Source: Candidatus Saganbacteria bacterium | GTDB taxonomy: Bacteria > Margulisbacteria > WOR-1 > JAPLLA01 | NCBI GenBank assembly: GCA_026387795.1 | Contig: JAPLLA010000036.1 | Coordinates: forward strand, 21,405 to 74,269 | Direction of reading: 5' to 3' | DNA: 52,865 nt | Shown: positions 51,176 to 52,865 of the stretch, one piece after another | Layout of the letters: the number at the start of each line of letters is the position of its first letter | Position numbering within the stretch: the stretch's first letter is position 1 | Translations under genes and position numbers: made by a program | The notes under the pieces: model-generated | The model's input: the letters and a program-made list of their open reading frames with translations, nothing else | Databases searched by the model: none | What the model was told of the DNA's origin: nothing

Positions 51176-52180
51176 ATGGTAATGAAGTACGATGTTATTA
51201 TCGCTGGCGCTAGTTTTGCCGGCCTTGCAGTTGCAAAACAATTAAAAGGAAATATCCTGTTAATTGATAAAGATGATGTTGGCGAAGGGCAGACATCCGC
51301 ATGCGCCACACCAATATCTTTGATCGAAAAATGCAATGCGCAAGATTCCATCCAAGAAATACACAATGTTTTTTCTGTATACGTAGGAAATAAATTAATA
51401 GATCTTGATCTGGAAGAGCCGTTCGTGGCATTTGATTACCGCAAGTTCTGCAAGTCCATGTTCAAGGATTTGCGTGTTGAATTTAAGAAAACAATAATTA
51501 GGTCCGTGAACTGCAAATCTGTAAGTACGGATGATGGTGATTTTGAAGCGGATTATATAGTTGATTGCAGAGGATATAAAGGAAATTCAAGAAATTCGAT
51601 ATTTGGTCTGGAAACAGAAATTGAATACAAAACCCAAAACCTGCAATTTTATTTGACCTCGTCATTTGTTAAAAACGGGTATGGGTGGGCATTCCCGTGT
51701 GGCGACCGGACAAGGTTTGGAGTTGCCAAAATTGGAACCGAAGGGACAAAAGATCTTTTGGAAAAATTTCTGGCGAAATTTGGCCTGGTCCCTTCAAAGA
51801 TTCACGGGGGATTTATTCCAAGTCAATTACAAATACCGGTAAGAGACAATATTTTCTTTGTGGGAGATTCAGCTGGTCAATGTGTTCCTTTTAGCTTAGA
51901 GGGGATCAGGCCAGCCATATATTTTGGAACTATATGCGGCAAATTAATCAACAGAATGATGAAAAAAGAAATAACCTATGAAACTGCAGTAGAGATTTAC
52001 TCCAAACATGTCAATGCCGAGAGATATTTGTTCTTAATATTGGGCAGGGTTCAATATTATAGCCACAAGTTCCCTAAAATGTTTTATTTGTTCTCAAAGC
52101 TGTTTCTTCGGAAAGATAGTTTTTGGTATAGGTCTCAATACAGATATTTGCGGCATTTTAATATTGAAAATATTGATTAA
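51176..52180 (+). CDS. Geranylgeranyl reductase-like FAD-dependent oxidoreductase
   Basis: 334 residues. The FAD-binding Rossmann start is VIIAGASFAGLAVAKQL, a G-x-x-x-x-G variant common in the GGR family. Later motifs are DYIVDCRGY, GYGWAFPCGDRTRFGVAKIG and the second FAD motif FFVGDSAGQCVPFSLEGIRPAIYFG, all typical of geranylgeranyl reductases that saturate isoprenoid chains of lipids or quinones; related flavin enzymes hydroxylate or halogenate other substrates. Unlike its surroundings the gene is intact, with a good promoter and RBS. It lies between two related gene fragments and between direct repeats, which suggests a recent arrival or a rearranged locus. Confidence 0.85.
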   Translation: MVMKYDVIIAGASFAGLAVAKQLKGNILLIDKDDVGEGQTSACATPISLIEKCNAQDSIQEIHNVFSVYVGNKLIDLDLEEPFVAFDYRKFCKSMFKDLRVEFKKTIIRSVNCKSVSTDDGDFEADYIVDCRGYKGNSRNSIFGLETEIEYKTQNLQFYLTSSFVKNGYGWAFPCGDRTRFGVAKIGTEGTKDLLEKFLAKFGLVPSKIHGGFIPSQLQIPVRDNIFFVGDSAGQCVPFSLEGIRPAIYFGTICGKLINRMMKKEITYETAVEIYSKHVNAERYLFLILGRVQYYSHKFPKMFYLFSKLFLRKDSFWYRSQYRYLRHFNIENID

Positions 52181-52228
52181 AGAAGTATGTTGAGGCTAGG
52201 AAAAACCAAAGGGTAGGGGTAAGTATAA

Positions 52229-52348
52229 ACGCGTGAAAAATGCCTAAGTATTTCATCAAAACCTATGGTTGACATCTTTCCGGACTTCTACCACCTGCTA
52301 AAAAATATCCTGGAATTCATCTATAAAGACGCTTTAACCGAAGATTAA
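52229..52348 (+). pseudogene. C-terminal fragment related to the decayed gene at 50462
   Basis: About 39 codons ending in TAA: ISSKPMVDIFPDFYHLLKNI continues to FIYKDALTED. It shares an 18-base identical stretch (TATTTCATCAAAACCTAT) with 50960-50985 and the D..H.LK..LE...K pattern after it. Only this end of the gene remains. Confidence 0.5.
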
Positions 52349-52353
52349 GGATT

Positions 52354-52382
52354 GGTGCGAAACTCCCTGGTAAAGTCGCACC
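52354..52382 (+). repeat. Inverted repeat sharing the AAAGTCGCACC motif
   Basis: GGTGCGA (52354-52360) and TCGCACC (52376-52382) around 15 bases. TGGTAAAGTCGCACCA here is identical to the end of the direct repeat at 50397-50477. Confidence 0.6.
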
Positions 52383-52387
52383 ATCCC

Positions 52388-52438
52388 TCTATATGATAGC
52401 TGTATACACACTCCATACACGCATATAGAGCTGTTTTT
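52388..52438 (+). terminator. Possible terminator downstream of the flavoprotein gene
   Basis: Perfect 9-bp stem CTCTATATG / CATATAGAG with an inner TGTAT / ATACA pair, followed by CTGTTTTTA. The stem is A/T rich, so termination strength is uncertain. Confidence 0.45.
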
Positions 52439-52749
52439 ACTTATTGATTTAAGTATTTATACACATGAAATACAAACACAGCGAAATTAATAATTATCAA
52501 TCTTCAGCTAAAAACAAAACAGAAAAAACAAAAACCCCATTTTCAATGCTGCCTTTAAGAACAAAGAAATACCGCCGGAATTTAAGTTTTACTAATAGCT
52601 GTAGCCAAGGTTTTACCTTATAAGAAAACAATCGGATCAATAAAATATTGCGACTTAAAAAATACAACTACTAACTAATAACCAACAAAAACAATCTATT
52701 CAAAAACAATAAAAATAAAAAGCTGATCCGCCCCAACAACAAAACAATT

Positions 52750-52865
52750 GCCCCACCTCCTCCTCCCCACCACCCCCAGCCATGCCTAGAATCGGATTTT
52801 CCCCCACCCCAAATACAAAGAAAAGGGCAGGGCAAACCGAACCAACAGGGTGGTTAAGTCGCACT
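52750..52865 (+). repeat. Terminal direct repeat, copy 2, cut by the window end
   Basis: CCTCCTCCTCCCCACCACCC, a unique 40-base spacer, then AAAAGGGCAGGGCAAACCGA and GGTGGTTAAGTCGCAC. It matches copy 1 at 50397-50477. An assembly ending here is what a multi-copy repeat would cause. Confidence 0.75.

Larger units (their letters stand above)
52181..52865. other. Terminal 685-bp region without an intact gene
   Basis: Holds, in order, a gene fragment (52229-52348), a small inverted repeat (52354-52382), a hairpin that may end transcription (52388-52431), an A-rich and G-poor stretch without any ORF worth calling (about 52433-52749), and the second copy of the direct repeat up to the window end. 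Confidence 0.7.

Noticed and set aside
1-52865. tRNA, rRNA or CRISPR array
   Set aside because: None was recognised on either strand by eye; no GTTCRANNC-type T-arm context with an acceptor stem and no regularly spaced repeats were found.

Overview
The window reads as a gene-dense chromosomal fragment of an uncultured, low-to-moderate GC, diderm (Gram-negative type) bacterium. Outer-membrane proteins (a TolC-type channel, an OprD-like porin ending in Phe), an AsmA-like protein and a Spy/CpxP-like periplasmic protein show the second membrane. I cannot assign a phylum from sequence alone; the mixture would fit a poorly cultured candidate phylum, which is inference. No rRNA, tRNA, CRISPR array or complete insertion sequence was seen. 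The window starts inside a gene and ends inside a repeat, so it may be a whole assembly contig.

Layout. 1-7.1 kb: end of an ABC export permease, a TolC-like channel, a BASS-type transporter, an AsmA-like protein, an ECF sigma factor with a small membrane partner and a Spy/CpxP-like protein (two matching ECF-type promoters are visible), and a YhcH-family protein. 7.1-12.2 kb: an accessory island with a YhcG-type nuclease, a MazG-like pyrophosphohydrolase overlapping a nuclease-helicase (DUF2075), and an Xre-Panacea antitoxin with a RelE-like toxin. 12.2-20.5 kb: glycogen debranching (glgX), CoA-acylating aldehyde dehydrogenase, an MFS exporter overlapping an ATP-grasp ligase, an AI-2E family membrane protein, ndk and a small possible S1-like protein. 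20.7-28.4 kb: a complete kdpFABCDE potassium locus in which KdpE lacks about 30 residues of its receiver domain. 28.5-36.7 kb: a 1636-residue exported protein with a pol-beta nucleotidyltransferase signature, an OprD-like porin, an exported tyrosine phosphatase, CorA and a holin-like membrane protein. 36.7-43.0 kb: DUF3298 protein, RhuM-Fic fusion, RecB-like nuclease, Ycf48-like lipoprotein, ABC-F ATPase, YgjP-like metallopeptidase. 43.0-47.7 kb: a GT4 glycosyltransferase and a GH130 enzyme, with a DinD/Bro-N gene set between them. 47.7-50.4 kb: two overlapping genes of unknown function, the first exported. 50.4-52.9 kb: a decayed region with direct repeats and gene fragments around an intact geranylgeranyl-reductase-like flavoprotein.

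How it fits together. The core shows envelope maintenance and stress response, potassium and magnesium uptake, storage polysaccharide turnover and fermentative acyl-CoA/aldehyde chemistry. Over this lie accessory genes typical of defence and toxin-antitoxin islands. The three best copies of a roughly 115-bp dispersed intergenic repeat each sit just upstream of one such accessory unit (YhcG nuclease, Panacea TA, RhuM-Fic), and two shorter copies lie between genes near 40.4 and 42.2 kb. The least explained parts are the giant exported nucleotidyltransferase-like protein, the MazG plus nuclease-helicase pair, the repeat family, and the unknown gene pair at 47.8-50.4 kb. All function calls are by motif recognition; no database search was run.
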